In this document: positions 33,234 through 40,649 of the stretch, one piece after another | Layout: the number at the start of each line of letters is the position of its first letter | How positions within the stretch are numbered: position 1 is the stretch's first letter | From: Desulfobacteria bacterium | GTDB taxonomy: Bacteria > Desulfobacterota > Desulfobacteria > Desulfobacterales > C00003060 | Assembly: GCA_030145395.1 (NCBI GenBank) | Contig: JAQYVR010000239.1 | Coordinates: forward strand, 1 to 45,924 | Direction: 5' to 3' | DNA length: 45,924 nucleotides | The notes under the pieces: generated by a model | What the model was told of the DNA's origin: nothing | The model's database searches: none | What the model saw: only the letters and a program-made list of their open reading frames with translations | Made by a program: the position numbers and the translations under genes

Positions 33234-34289
33234 ATGACTTTTTTTAGGAGAAAGAAGACCCTAACCGGCCTGTCACGCACCTGCGGTTGAGCGGCCAAGA
33301 TTGGTCCGGCGGATCTGTCGGAAGTGTTGAAGTCATTACGGCCCTCAGATGATCCCAACCTGCTGATCGGTTACGAGACATCTGACGATGCCGCCGTTTA
33401 TAGGGTTTCACCCGACATAGCGGTGATCAGCACCGCCGATTTCATCACACCGCCGGTAGATGATCCATACTGGTTTGGACAAATTGCCGCTGCCAATTCC
33501 CTGTCCGATGTCTATGCCATGGGAGGCACGCCTCTCACAGCGCTGAACTTGGTCATGTTCCCTTCCAAAAAGCTGGACATGGGCGTGTTGAAGGAGATTC
33601 TTCGTGGCGGCACAGACAAGGTTCTGGAAGCGGATGCTTCCACGGCCGGAGGACATTCGGTGGATGATAATGAGCCGAAGTACGGTCTGTCTGTCACTGG
33701 GGTCGTGCATCCTGACCGGATTCTCACCAACAGCGGTGCGCAACCGGGTGACGCGCTAATTCTCACCAAACCTCTGGGCACGGGTGTTCTCTTTAATGCC
33801 AACCGTTCCGGTAAGCTTCCCTACCGCGAATTGGAGGCCATCCTTCCCCAGGTTGCCTCCCTGAATCGAAAGGCCTTGGAACTATCTTTGAGGTTCGACA
33901 TTCATGCCTGCACGGATGTCACAGGGTTTGCCATCATGGGACACACGCTCGAGCTGGCAAGGGGAAGCGGGGTTCAGATCGATCTTTTCTACGACAAGCT
34001 TCCTTTTTATCCAAACGCGCTTGACATGTACCAAAGGGGCGAAACCACAGGAAGCAACAAGTCCAACAGGAAACTGGCCGAGGGGTTCTGGGAAACCGAC
34101 ACAGAAATATCTGCTGAGCAAGAAGCACTCCTGTTCGATCCTCAGACATCCGGAGGACTGGTCATCTCCGTTGCAGAGGATCAGGCGGATACCTGCCTAA
34201 AGGAACTGCAGGATAACGGAATCCCATTGGCAGCGATCATTGGACAAGTAGTTGGTCACAATCCGAATGGAAGATTACGGATTACTTAG
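33234..34289 (+). CDS. selD: Selenophosphate synthase, itself a selenoprotein (TGA = Sec)
   Basis: SelD makes selenophosphate from selenide and ATP, the selenium donor for selenocysteine and selenouridine. The frame from ATG 33234 (GAGGG upstream with about 8 nt spacing) reads MTFFRRKKTLTGLSRTCG, then TGA at 33288-33290, then AAKIGPADLSEVLKSLRPSD without a break to 34289 (351 residues). The TGA aligns with the catalytic Cys17 of E. coli SelD (GCGCK), and the essential Lys follows at +3 (CGUAAK), a known selenoprotein form. A hairpin CCGGC-GGATCT-GTCGG (33306-33321), 20 bases past the TGA, could be the bacterial SECIS. Downstream features include TSDDAAVY, DYAMGG-like SDVYAMGG, GGHSVDD and TSGGL. 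Confidence 0.93.
33306..33321 (+). promoter_or_regulatory. Candidate bacterial SECIS hairpin in selD
   Basis: CCGGC-GGATCT-GTCGG gives a 5-bp stem (one G-U pair) with a loop starting GG, about 20 bases after the selD TGA. Distance and loop fit a SelB-binding element. A competing hairpin GGCCA-AGAT-TGGTC lies just before it. Confidence 0.5.
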
Positions 34290-34515
34290 CAAATATCTTA
34301 ACACCACCTCAATCTGCTTTCTCGATTGTTTCTATTAGGCGCGGCCCATCCCAAACTACTGTACTTCGTCCCGTAAAATACAGAGTTTACCCCATTTACC
34401 TTGTACACTGCCCAGGTTATGGTACAAATCGACTCATACTTCTGTGCTCGGCTTCCGGAGTTAGCGTTATTGGGCTTACAGTCTATACTAAGCAATCATG
34501 TGACACATAAAGAAG
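34290..34515. other. Intergenic after selD, nothing recognised
   Basis: This gap of 226 bases holds no repeat, terminator or tRNA that I can recognise. It was checked for a tRNA-Sec gene and no cloverleaf was seen. Confidence 0.4.
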
Positions 34516-35340
34516 ATGCCCCGCCTAAAAGAACTCTTTCTAAATAAACCGGAGTGCGTTATCGATCTTCCGGAATGGCTGCTTTCCCCGGAGAAGGTTG
34601 AAACATACCGTGCCATGTCCGGGCTCGCCATCGTTGAAATTGCAGGCCGCGACAGCGTGGCCGCAGTCGTGAAAGGTGTGGAGGCGGAGGGCTTCACCGA
34701 CCTCCTTCCCACGTACGTCTATACGGGGACAGAACACGGGCAATGGGAAAGTGTGGAAAAGGCGGTCGATCGTCTGGCAAGCCGGCTGCCCGAAGTGCGC
34801 GTCCACAATATGATGGTCCTGGGTTCTCCCGGTTTTTGGCATGCCCTAAACGGACGATTTATCAGTGAGTTGCGTTCAAGATATGGTTTTTCCACACCCT
34901 GTGTAGGCTGCCACCTCTATCTCCACACCGTTCGTATCCCGCTCTCCATAATGCTCGGTGAACCGCCTATCATCGCAGGAGAAAGGGAAAAACATGACGG
35001 AGCAATTAAAGTAAACCAGGTTTCGGAAGCCCTGGACGTCTACCAGAACATAGCCAACGATTTTGGGGTGCGGTTACTCCTTCCTATCCGCCACATCGTG
35101 GAGGGAGCCCGCATTGCGGAGATCCTGGGATTTGAGTGGCACGCGGGCCAGGAACAGTTGGGCTGCGTTTTGTCCGGAAATTATCGAGGATCAGACGGAA
35201 GCATCAAAACGACCGCCCAACAGGTTCAAAGATACCTGGCAGAATTCGCTGAACCGTGCGCCAATAAGATTATCGAGTCATATGTTGCAGGGGATATTCC
35301 GGATCATCTGGAAATAGCTGCCCGAGTCCTGAAGGTCTAA
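34516..35340 (+). CDS. PP-loop-like ATP pyrophosphatase, unknown substrate
   Basis: A 274-residue protein. The N-terminal part LAIVEIAGRDSVAAVVKGVE has the shape of a PP-loop (SGGxDS, here AGRDS) followed by TYVYTGTEHGQW, as in N-type ATP pyrophosphatases that activate carboxylates or tRNA bases. A Cys-His motif PCVGCHLYLHTVRIPLSIML in the middle could bind metal or carry a thiol, and QLGCVLSGNYRGSDG is conserved-looking. I do not know the substrate. ATG 34516 has only a weak AAAGAAG site. It follows selD after 226 bases and precedes the TIM-barrel gene, so a role in sulfur or selenium chemistry is a guess. Confidence 0.7.
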   Translation: MPRLKELFLNKPECVIDLPEWLLSPEKVETYRAMSGLAIVEIAGRDSVAAVVKGVEAEGFTDLLPTYVYTGTEHGQWESVEKAVDRLASRLPEVRVHNMMVLGSPGFWHALNGRFISELRSRYGFSTPCVGCHLYLHTVRIPLSIMLGEPPIIAGEREKHDGAIKVNQVSEALDVYQNIANDFGVRLLLPIRHIVEGARIAEILGFEWHAGQEQLGCVLSGNYRGSDGSIKTTAQQVQRYLAEFAEPCANKIIESYVAGDIPDHLEIAARVLKV

Positions 35341-35446
35341 TACAGGCTCCCACCTTTGAGCTTTCATGTTGCAGCTCCTTCAACCAATTATCCATACATT
35401 CACTCAGTAAAAGGGTCCCCCATTTATTGGTGTTTTCTATTTGCCT

Positions 35447-35475
35447 TAGCCCTCTTTTCAACGTACTGTGTAATT
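35447..35475 (+). promoter_or_regulatory. Weak promoter candidate for the TIM-barrel gene
   Basis: TTGCCT, 17-base spacer, TACTGT, ending shortly before the start at 35487. The -10 is poor and the gap to the start is short. Confidence 0.25.
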
Positions 35476-35486
35476 GAGCAAAGGAA

Positions 35487-36347
35487 ATGGTAAGAAAGAA
35501 AGCTGACAATCCGTTGACCGCATCCGAGAAACACTCTTCCACCATCACCAGTGTTCAAACTGCTGCCGAACCAAAGCTGGCGATGTGTAATATCTTTCCT
35601 GACGTTGACAGACTCAAGGCTTTTGCCCGTGAACACGGGTTTTCCGGGATTGACTGGTCCTTTGACATGCAGGCGTTACCCGACACGCCTGCAGAAGAAT
35701 CAATTTGGGCAAAGCAGTTCTCCCGCCTGGGCTCCCTTGAGATTCGGTATCATTGCCCCTTTTACAAAGTGGACTTGGGTCATCATGACCCGTGGAAGGC
35801 CGAGGCGGCCGGGGCCCTTTTTCGTCGGATTATCCGTCTTGTCTCCAAAGCGCAGGGGAAATGTTTGACTGTTCACATTGGGCTTGGCCGTGATTCGACT
35901 CAACCTCTCTCATGGGAAGCAACAACGGAAAACCTGGCACGGCTGGTTCAATATGGTGCAGACCGTGGTGTGAAAATATGCCTCGAAAACCTGGCCGAGG
36001 GCTGGACGAGCAGGCCGGATATTTTTGAAAAGCTTGTTCGTCGAGGTGGCAGCGCAGTAACCTTTGATATCGGTCATGCCCACGCATCCGAATCTATAAA
36101 GAGCCAACATTACGCCATCGAAGATTTTGTTGCACCTCACGCGGATAGCGTCATCAATGCCCACATATACCATACAGAGGTTTCCGGCCATGGACATACC
36201 CCCCCAGACCGCCTGGAGGACATTGAAGACCGCCTCTCCATATTGCGAAGAATCGGTTGTAATTGGTGGGTCCTCGAGGTGAGAGAAGCTGAGGGGTTAT
36301 TGCGAACAAAGAGGATTGTGGAAGAGTATTTGAAACGAGCAGACTAG
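35487..36347 (+). CDS. Xylose isomerase-like TIM-barrel protein
   Basis: A 286-residue member of the sugar phosphate isomerase/epimerase (AP endonuclease 2) superfamily. Metal-site residues are visible: YHCPFYKVDLGHHD, LTVHIGLG, CLENLAEGW (Glu), TFDIGHAHAS (Asp, His), INAHIYHTEVSGHGHTPP and the late Glu in WVLEVREAEG. The N-terminal ~32 residues are not part of the barrel. ATG 35487 has AAGG very close upstream; an internal ATG at 35583 is an alternative. Substrate unknown. It lies 146 bases after the PP-loop-like gene and ends near a strong terminator. Confidence 0.8.
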   Translation: MVRKKADNPLTASEKHSSTITSVQTAAEPKLAMCNIFPDVDRLKAFAREHGFSGIDWSFDMQALPDTPAEESIWAKQFSRLGSLEIRYHCPFYKVDLGHHDPWKAEAAGALFRRIIRLVSKAQGKCLTVHIGLGRDSTQPLSWEATTENLARLVQYGADRGVKICLENLAEGWTSRPDIFEKLVRRGGSAVTFDIGHAHASESIKSQHYAIEDFVAPHADSVINAHIYHTEVSGHGHTPPDRLEDIEDRLSILRRIGCNWWVLEVREAEGLLRTKRIVEEYLKRAD

Positions 36348-36452
36348 CAAGAATCTCCTGCCTAATCCCCCGTTGATAGGCCTCACATCCCCCTTCGTTT
36401 TGCCCGCAGACACAGCAGACAGCGCCAACAATCAGCTTTAGGGTTCGGACAT

Positions 36453-36487
36453 TTTGGCCTTGAGGGCTCTAAGCCCTCAAGGCCAAA
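36453..36487. terminator. Bidirectional terminator, 16-bp perfect stem
   Basis: TTTGGCCTTGAGGGCT (36453-36468) and AGCCCTCAAGGCCAAA (36472-36487) pair without mismatch around a 3-base loop, with T-runs on the far side on plus (TTTGTT). It lies between the convergent TIM-barrel and porin genes. Confidence 0.85.
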
Positions 36488-36516
36488 TTTGTTCACGGTT
36501 AACGATCTGAGCAAAA

Positions 36517-37677
36517 CTAGAATCCAACGGCAATCTGAAACGTGAGGATGTCCTGGTCATCTCTTGTGAAGTCACTCTCTTGATTAACCTGGGTATAATC
36601 TGCGCTGATCTTGCAGTTGTGCCCTTTCATATAATAATTCACCCCAACACTGTAAAAGTCAGTCTCGAACTCCCTATCCACATCCACGGTTTCATACCGC
36701 ACGTAGGGTTGCAAATGGAAAGGGAAAAGATATCCTGCCTGAACATACCAGTTCTCGGCATCGTCGCCCTTGTCCAAAGAAGTGAAACCCTGATCTGTGG
36801 TACAGTGTTCAATATCGATATAAGCAGCCTCTGCTGTGACCGCACCGTCTCCCAGAGGATGGTCAAAGAAAACATCAGCCGTCCATACCGAATTATCGTC
36901 CTCAGCAACAGCACCCACCGGGTCGATATCGTCTTGACTATCAAAGCCCAAGCCTAGACTCAAGACCTTTTTCTTCCCAAGGTAAGTTCCCTTGTTGAAC
37001 CAACCCGTCTCTGGCTCTAGCAGACTGAGCGACACACGGCCGACGAACCTAAGGTTGTCGTCCGGATTCTCACTACTCTCAACCCCTTCAGAGACCATAA
37101 AGCGGTATTGCAGAAGCCCGTCCATAGGATTGCCCCATAGGGTTACACCGTCATCTCGTCCGACCTTGCTCGTATAAAAGATACCACCCCTGATGCCACC
37201 CTGGAGAAACGGGAGATCAGTGGTCAACATTGCCTTTGTGGAAGTTGTGCCATAGTTACGCGTCAGCGGCACATACATGCGTCCCGCCTGAACCATGAAG
37301 GCTGGATGGAAATTGAAGGTAATCCACAAATCGCGCCAGGCAACGCCACCCCCTAGCCCGAGGGAGGTGTCTTCTGTCAACTCATCCTGACCAACGCGGT
37401 CTGAGGCAATGTGGGTGAAAAAGCTAACCAGATCTGTCACGTCACCCTTCAGATAGAGATAGGCCCGGCGGATCAAAAAATCGTTCAAATCTTCGGTACC
37501 GCTGGCTGTGACCTTGCCGTCCTCAACCGACTGGAACCAAGCCTGCGCCCAGATGCCTGCCTCTAAGTTTGCATTGTCACCCAGGTCGGCCTTTATGCCG
37601 GCCGACGCCGGATTCATCATGCCACAAACAAGAAACGCCACAACGATTGTTGCGGAAAATACGGCTAATCTCTTCAT
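36517..37677 (-). CDS. Outer-membrane porin, OprO/OprP-like
   Basis: A 386-residue beta-barrel with a signal peptide (LAVFSATIVVAFLVCGMMNPASA), alternating amphipathic strands throughout, and a C-terminal Phe (ILTFQIAVGF) as required for barrel assembly. Segments such as LIRRAYLYLKGDVTDLVSFF, WRDLWITFNFHPAFMVQAGR and RNYGTTSTKAMLTTDLPFLQ match phosphate-selective porin (OprO/P) and related families. Transport specificity cannot be told. ATG 37677 follows AGGAGG with 7 nt spacing. It has a long upstream region with palindromes, suggesting regulation. Confidence 0.9.
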   Translation of the reverse strand: MKRLAVFSATIVVAFLVCGMMNPASAGIKADLGDNANLEAGIWAQAWFQSVEDGKVTASGTEDLNDFLIRRAYLYLKGDVTDLVSFFTHIASDRVGQDELTEDTSLGLGGGVAWRDLWITFNFHPAFMVQAGRMYVPLTRNYGTTSTKAMLTTDLPFLQGGIRGGIFYTSKVGRDDGVTLWGNPMDGLLQYRFMVSEGVESSENPDDNLRFVGRVSLSLLEPETGWFNKGTYLGKKKVLSLGLGFDSQDDIDPVGAVAEDDNSVWTADVFFDHPLGDGAVTAEAAYIDIEHCTTDQGFTSLDKGDDAENWYVQAGYLFPFHLQPYVRYETVDVDREFETDFYSVGVNYYMKGHNCKISADYTQVNQESDFTRDDQDILTFQIAVGF

Positions 37678-38174
37678 ACGTATTCCTCCTGTTGTTGAAA
37701 ATCATATCATCTACAGGATATCAAATGTCTTCCAGATCAGACGGGCATCACCTCCTTTTCACGGTAAACCAGCAAGCCGCCCATGGCGTTGCCTGTACTT
37801 CCCGTGACCGAACCCCTCTTAACGACAATCGTTTTTCAGTAATTGGCAATATTTCCTACTAAAAGGATAGGGTATTTGTCAAGTTTTTGGTTTCTTCATA
37901 GGTAAAGCCCAGGTCATCTCTTTACCCTGAGAAAAACCCAGAAGGGGGTTCTTGAGCCCCTTGGTTTCTGGCTGCCTCGAATGTTTCGAATATTTTCTAT
38001 GTATCACATAGAAATGTCAAATAGCTAATATCAGCAATTTGACCTGATCGTTATTAGATATCCTGATGGAAGCTCCCTGCAGCAAGATTTCGGCACACTC
38101 CTATCCAAACAAATTTCCTTAGAATCTATAGTATGATATGATTTCTGCAGCTTTCACCTGTTAGACAATTGACG
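37678..38174. other. Long divergent regulatory region between porin and GlcF-like genes
   Basis: These 497 bases hold no gene but several inverted repeats: GGTAAAG/CTTTACC (37901-37926), a stem of CCAGAA + GGGG with CCCC + TTCTGG (37938-37971), and a 9-bp operator-like palindrome (37994-38014). A minus-strand TTGACA at 37882-37877 could be the porin -35. TATGAT at 38132-38137 could be the -10 for the plus-strand gene. Confidence 0.5.
37994..38014. promoter_or_regulatory. Palindromic operator candidate
   Basis: TTTCTATGT-ATC-ACATAGAAA is a perfect 9-bp dyad with a 3-base centre, typical of a dimeric regulator site. It lies between divergent genes, about 115 bases upstream of the porin -35 candidate and 120 bases before the possible -10 of the GlcF-like gene. 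Confidence 0.45.
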
Positions 38175-39455
38175 ATGGAAACCGATCTGAACAAATGCAA
38201 GCGATGCGGCCAGTGCATGAGTGTGTGCCCTGTCTACCAAGCAACGTTCCAAGAATCTGATGTGGCACGGGGTAAATTGGCCCTGCTGGAGTGCGTTGAA
38301 GCGGGCACCATAAATGCGTCGGAGCGTCTTGAAAGCATCCTTTCCCGGTGCCTTATGTGCGGAGCCTGCTCCCAGGTTTGTGCAAACAAGGTTGAAACAA
38401 CGCTCATCATGCAAACAGGGCGCGAGAAGCTTTTTGAGACCGGAAAGAAAGGCCAAACCGAGAGAGCCTTGTTCGGAGCCGTACGGGAGGGGCGATTGAG
38501 CGCCAAGGTGCTCCTCAAGGGTGGTTCCCTCCTTCAGGCCCTGGCCTGCAAAAAGATCCCGGAAACCAGCGGACTGCATCTTCGGTTCCCTCTCTCATTC
38601 TTCACTGCAAGGAGGACGGCTCCTCCCATCGCCTGGAAACCATTTCTGCAACGCGCTCAATCTGAGCCGGCCGTTACGGGGGAAGGACCGCGGATCGGGC
38701 TCTTTGTGGGTTGCGGTGCCAACTACCTATTTCCGGATACATCCCGTGCCCTTGTGCGTATCTTGAGACGTATGGGAGTAACCCCGGTTATTCCAGGGGA
38801 CCAGATCTGCTGCGGCCTGCCTGCCTATGTTTCGGGTGATACTGAGACTGCACGAGAGTCGGCACTTAAGAATATCGAGGCGTTCAAGTCTCTTGAGCTT
38901 GATGCGATCCTGACCGTGTGTGCTTCATGTGGATCACACCTGAAGGCCCTCCCGTCCCTGTTTTCAGATGACTCTTCATCCCGTAATGCCGCTGCTTCAT
39001 TAGCAGGAAAGCACATGGACGCTATGACCTTTCTCGTAGACCATCTTGATTTTGAAGTATTTCTTAAGAATCTTCAGTCGGCTAAGCCACAGAAGGACAC
39101 GAGGCCTTTGCGAGTTGCCTATCATGATCCCTGTCATCTCAGGCTTGGCCAGGGAATCACCCAGGCACCCAGGAGACTCATCGAGGCATTACCCGGAGTG
39201 CAACTGGCAGAAGCTTCACACCCCGGCCAATGTTGTGGCCACGGAGGGGAGTTTAACCTCTCTCACTTTGCCCTATCCATGAAGATCCTGGACCGGCGTA
39301 CGGAGGACTTCAGAAAGGTGAACCCCGAGACGATTGTCACGGGTTGCACGGGGTGTCTTCTGCAACTGGCAGAGGGAATAAGCCGAAACGGCCTGGCAGG
39401 AAGGATTGAAGTTTGTCACCCGCTGGTTCTGGTAGAAAAAGCTATTGAACCATAG
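38175..39455 (+). CDS. GlcF-like (Fe-S)-binding oxidoreductase subunit with CCG domains
   Basis: A 426-residue protein with two N-terminal 4Fe-4S ferredoxin motifs (CKRCGQCMSVCP, CLMCGACSQVC) and two cysteine-rich CCG domains (GLFVGCGANY, QICCGLPAY, CASCGSHLK; then YHDPCHLRLGQ, GQCCGHGGEF, TGCTGCLLQL). This is the layout of the glycolate oxidase Fe-S subunit GlcF and related lactate/heterodisulfide-reductase-like partners, passing electrons from a flavoprotein. No FAD subunit (GlcD) is adjacent, so the partner must be elsewhere. I chose ATG 38175; a TTG two codons earlier is possible. Confidence 0.9.
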   Translation: METDLNKCKRCGQCMSVCPVYQATFQESDVARGKLALLECVEAGTINASERLESILSRCLMCGACSQVCANKVETTLIMQTGREKLFETGKKGQTERALFGAVREGRLSAKVLLKGGSLLQALACKKIPETSGLHLRFPLSFFTARRTAPPIAWKPFLQRAQSEPAVTGEGPRIGLFVGCGANYLFPDTSRALVRILRRMGVTPVIPGDQICCGLPAYVSGDTETARESALKNIEAFKSLELDAILTVCASCGSHLKALPSLFSDDSSSRNAAASLAGKHMDAMTFLVDHLDFEVFLKNLQSAKPQKDTRPLRVAYHDPCHLRLGQGITQAPRRLIEALPGVQLAEASHPGQCCGHGGEFNLSHFALSMKILDRRTEDFRKVNPETIVTGCTGCLLQLAEGISRNGLAGRIEVCHPLVLVEKAIEP

Positions 39456-39500
39456 ATCAAGGACGTGCGTGTTGAGAACAAATAGTGCTCTAAAGAATAA

Positions 39501-39518
39501 GGGCCTATGCTGGCCCTG
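39501..39518 (-). terminator. Weak terminator for the small GspE-N-like gene
   Basis: AGGGCC-TATGCT-GGCCCT, with TTATTCTTT following on the minus strand. The stem is only 6 bp; it lies in a convergent gap. Confidence 0.4.
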
Positions 39519-39594
39519 CCCCCCCTTGGAGATCGAATATGGACTTAGCTCTTAAACTTACTTCTCACCAGGAGTACGGCCCGAGCGGTCAAAA

Positions 39595-39837
39595 TCACTT
39601 AGAAACGTCTTCAGGCTTCCCAAGGATTAAAAGCACCTTACCTACTTGTGGCCACGTCATGGCGCCCTGTTCGCACAAAATTCTTCCGAGCAGTCGGTGG
39701 GGTTCCTCAGCAATATCATCTTCGACTTGGGTCTTCAATGCCACCAGAAGTTGCTCTAGTGCAATAAACCCCTCTTGTACTGCGATGTGTCCAAAACGCA
39801 CTTCGCTGTGAGCTATCTCTCCCTTTTTGTCTGACAT
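39595..39837 (-). CDS. Small protein resembling the MshEN/GspE N-terminal fold
   Basis: An 80-residue soluble protein. The pattern VRFGHIAVQEGFIALEQLLV, then ALKTQVEDDIAEEPHRLLG and RILCEQGAMTWPQVGKVLLI has two copies of the G-x-x-L/I-x-x-x-G-x-[IM]-[TA] turn-helix seen in MshEN domains, which in larger proteins bind cyclic di-GMP or mediate assembly. Stand-alone versions are common in Desulfobacterota; function unknown. ATG 39837 has AAGGAAC 8 nt upstream. It faces the GlcF-like gene. Confidence 0.75.
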   Translation of the reverse strand: MSDKKGEIAHSEVRFGHIAVQEGFIALEQLLVALKTQVEDDIAEEPHRLLGRILCEQGAMTWPQVGKVLLILGKPEDVSK

Positions 39838-39958
39838 GTAATTGTTCCTTCCGATTTATTATTGATATAGACCGAAGACTCCAAAAAAACCGAAGCAGCG
39901 ACAAATGCGGGGCTATGATGGCCTCGCCTTCACTTTTCGAAATGCCGTTAATGCTCTA

Positions 39959-40261
39959 TTACTTGTCTCCACAGGTTCCTTGGTCAGTCGCCTTTGCCCT
40001 TTCCTCTTGAGACATCCCCGATAGTCGTTCCACCCCCTTGATGCTCAGCTTTAGCCCTTTGGCGACCCGGCGACCGTAATCGGGATCAGCCTTGTAAAAA
40101 ATTGCTGTCTGACGCATCTGTATCCGTTTTTTCGCACCGCTGAGGTGGTCCACAATATTGCTGATTAGATGACTTCGATCCTTGGCGGTCATGACCCTGC
40201 GATAAAGCTCGCCGGAATTGCGGCGGAGATCCCGTCTTGACGGGGTTGCAGGGAGCTTCAA
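39959..40261 (-). pseudogene. Catalase C-terminal remnant
   Basis: About 100 residues match only the C-terminal catalase immune-responsive region of monofunctional heme catalases: GELYRRVMTAKDRSHLISNI, VDHLSGAKKRIQMRQTAIFY, KADPDYGRRVAKGLKL. The heme-binding body (about 400 residues) is missing upstream, and the only start is a TTG (40261) without a ribosome binding site. Just upstream another frame reads MQDNGKKGRIN, which may be a scrap of the same catalase. I read it as a decayed gene, with hydrogen peroxide removal lost or moved elsewhere. Confidence 0.8.
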
Positions 40262-40341
40262 TATTTGATGCGGAGATTTATTCGACCTTTCTTCCCATTA
40301 TCTTGCATTGGGTATTCCGAACGGCCATTCAAGATTCCTTG

Positions 40342-40369
40342 CCATTATCTATACTTTTTGAGAAGTCAA
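40342..40369 (-). promoter_or_regulatory. Possible promoter upstream of the catalase remnant
   Basis: On the minus strand TTGACT (40369-40364) with TAATGG at 16 or GATAAT at 14 bases. Weak; reported because it is the only candidate in the gap 40262-40451, which otherwise shows nothing. Confidence 0.25.
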
Positions 40370-40451
40370 GTTAACAGAATCGTATCATGACATTTTATGG
40401 GGTCAGCAAAGGTTTGAGTATATGAGGTGTTTCAGGTGGGATCAGCATGGA

Positions 40452-40649
40452 CTATTGCACCCTATCCGACTCAAACTCAGCGTCGAAAAAACCTTCCAGT
40501 ATTTCAAGCTCTTCATACTGATGCTGCACGATAGCACAGCGAATGTTTTTCTGACACCAATTACGGCACACGGTGTCGTCAGGTTCATACTGCCCAAAAC
40601 AGTCGAATCTGCTCGTCAGAAGCTTTGAATCAAGTATCGTCTTTTTCAT
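40452..40649 (-). CDS. Small Cys-rich protein, putative metal-binding
   Basis: A 65-residue protein starting at ATG 40649, which overlaps the stop of the inositol monophosphatase gene as ATGA; this coupling is the best evidence that it is real. It contains FDCFGQYEPDDTVCRNWCQK then NIRCAI, giving four Cys (C-x11-C-x3-C-x5-C) suitable for a zinc or Fe-S site, and a Glu-rich helix (YEELEILEGFFDAEFES). I recall similar small proteins with the phrase FG-x-Y/F-x-x-x-D-x-x-C in Desulfobacterota but know no function. Confidence 0.65.
   Translation of the reverse strand: MKKTILDSKLLTSRFDCFGQYEPDDTVCRNWCQKNIRCAIVQHQYEELEILEGFFDAEFESDRVQ

Noticed and set aside
33324..34289. selD starting at the TTG near 33324
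   Set aside because: This start removes the catalytic N terminus. The upstream in-frame codons around the TGA encode conserved SelD sequence behind a good ribosome binding site, so the selenocysteine reading is preferred.
34298..34495. 65-codon minus-strand frame after selD
   Set aside because: There is no ribosome binding site, no recognisable motif, and it lies opposite in strand to the surrounding unit.
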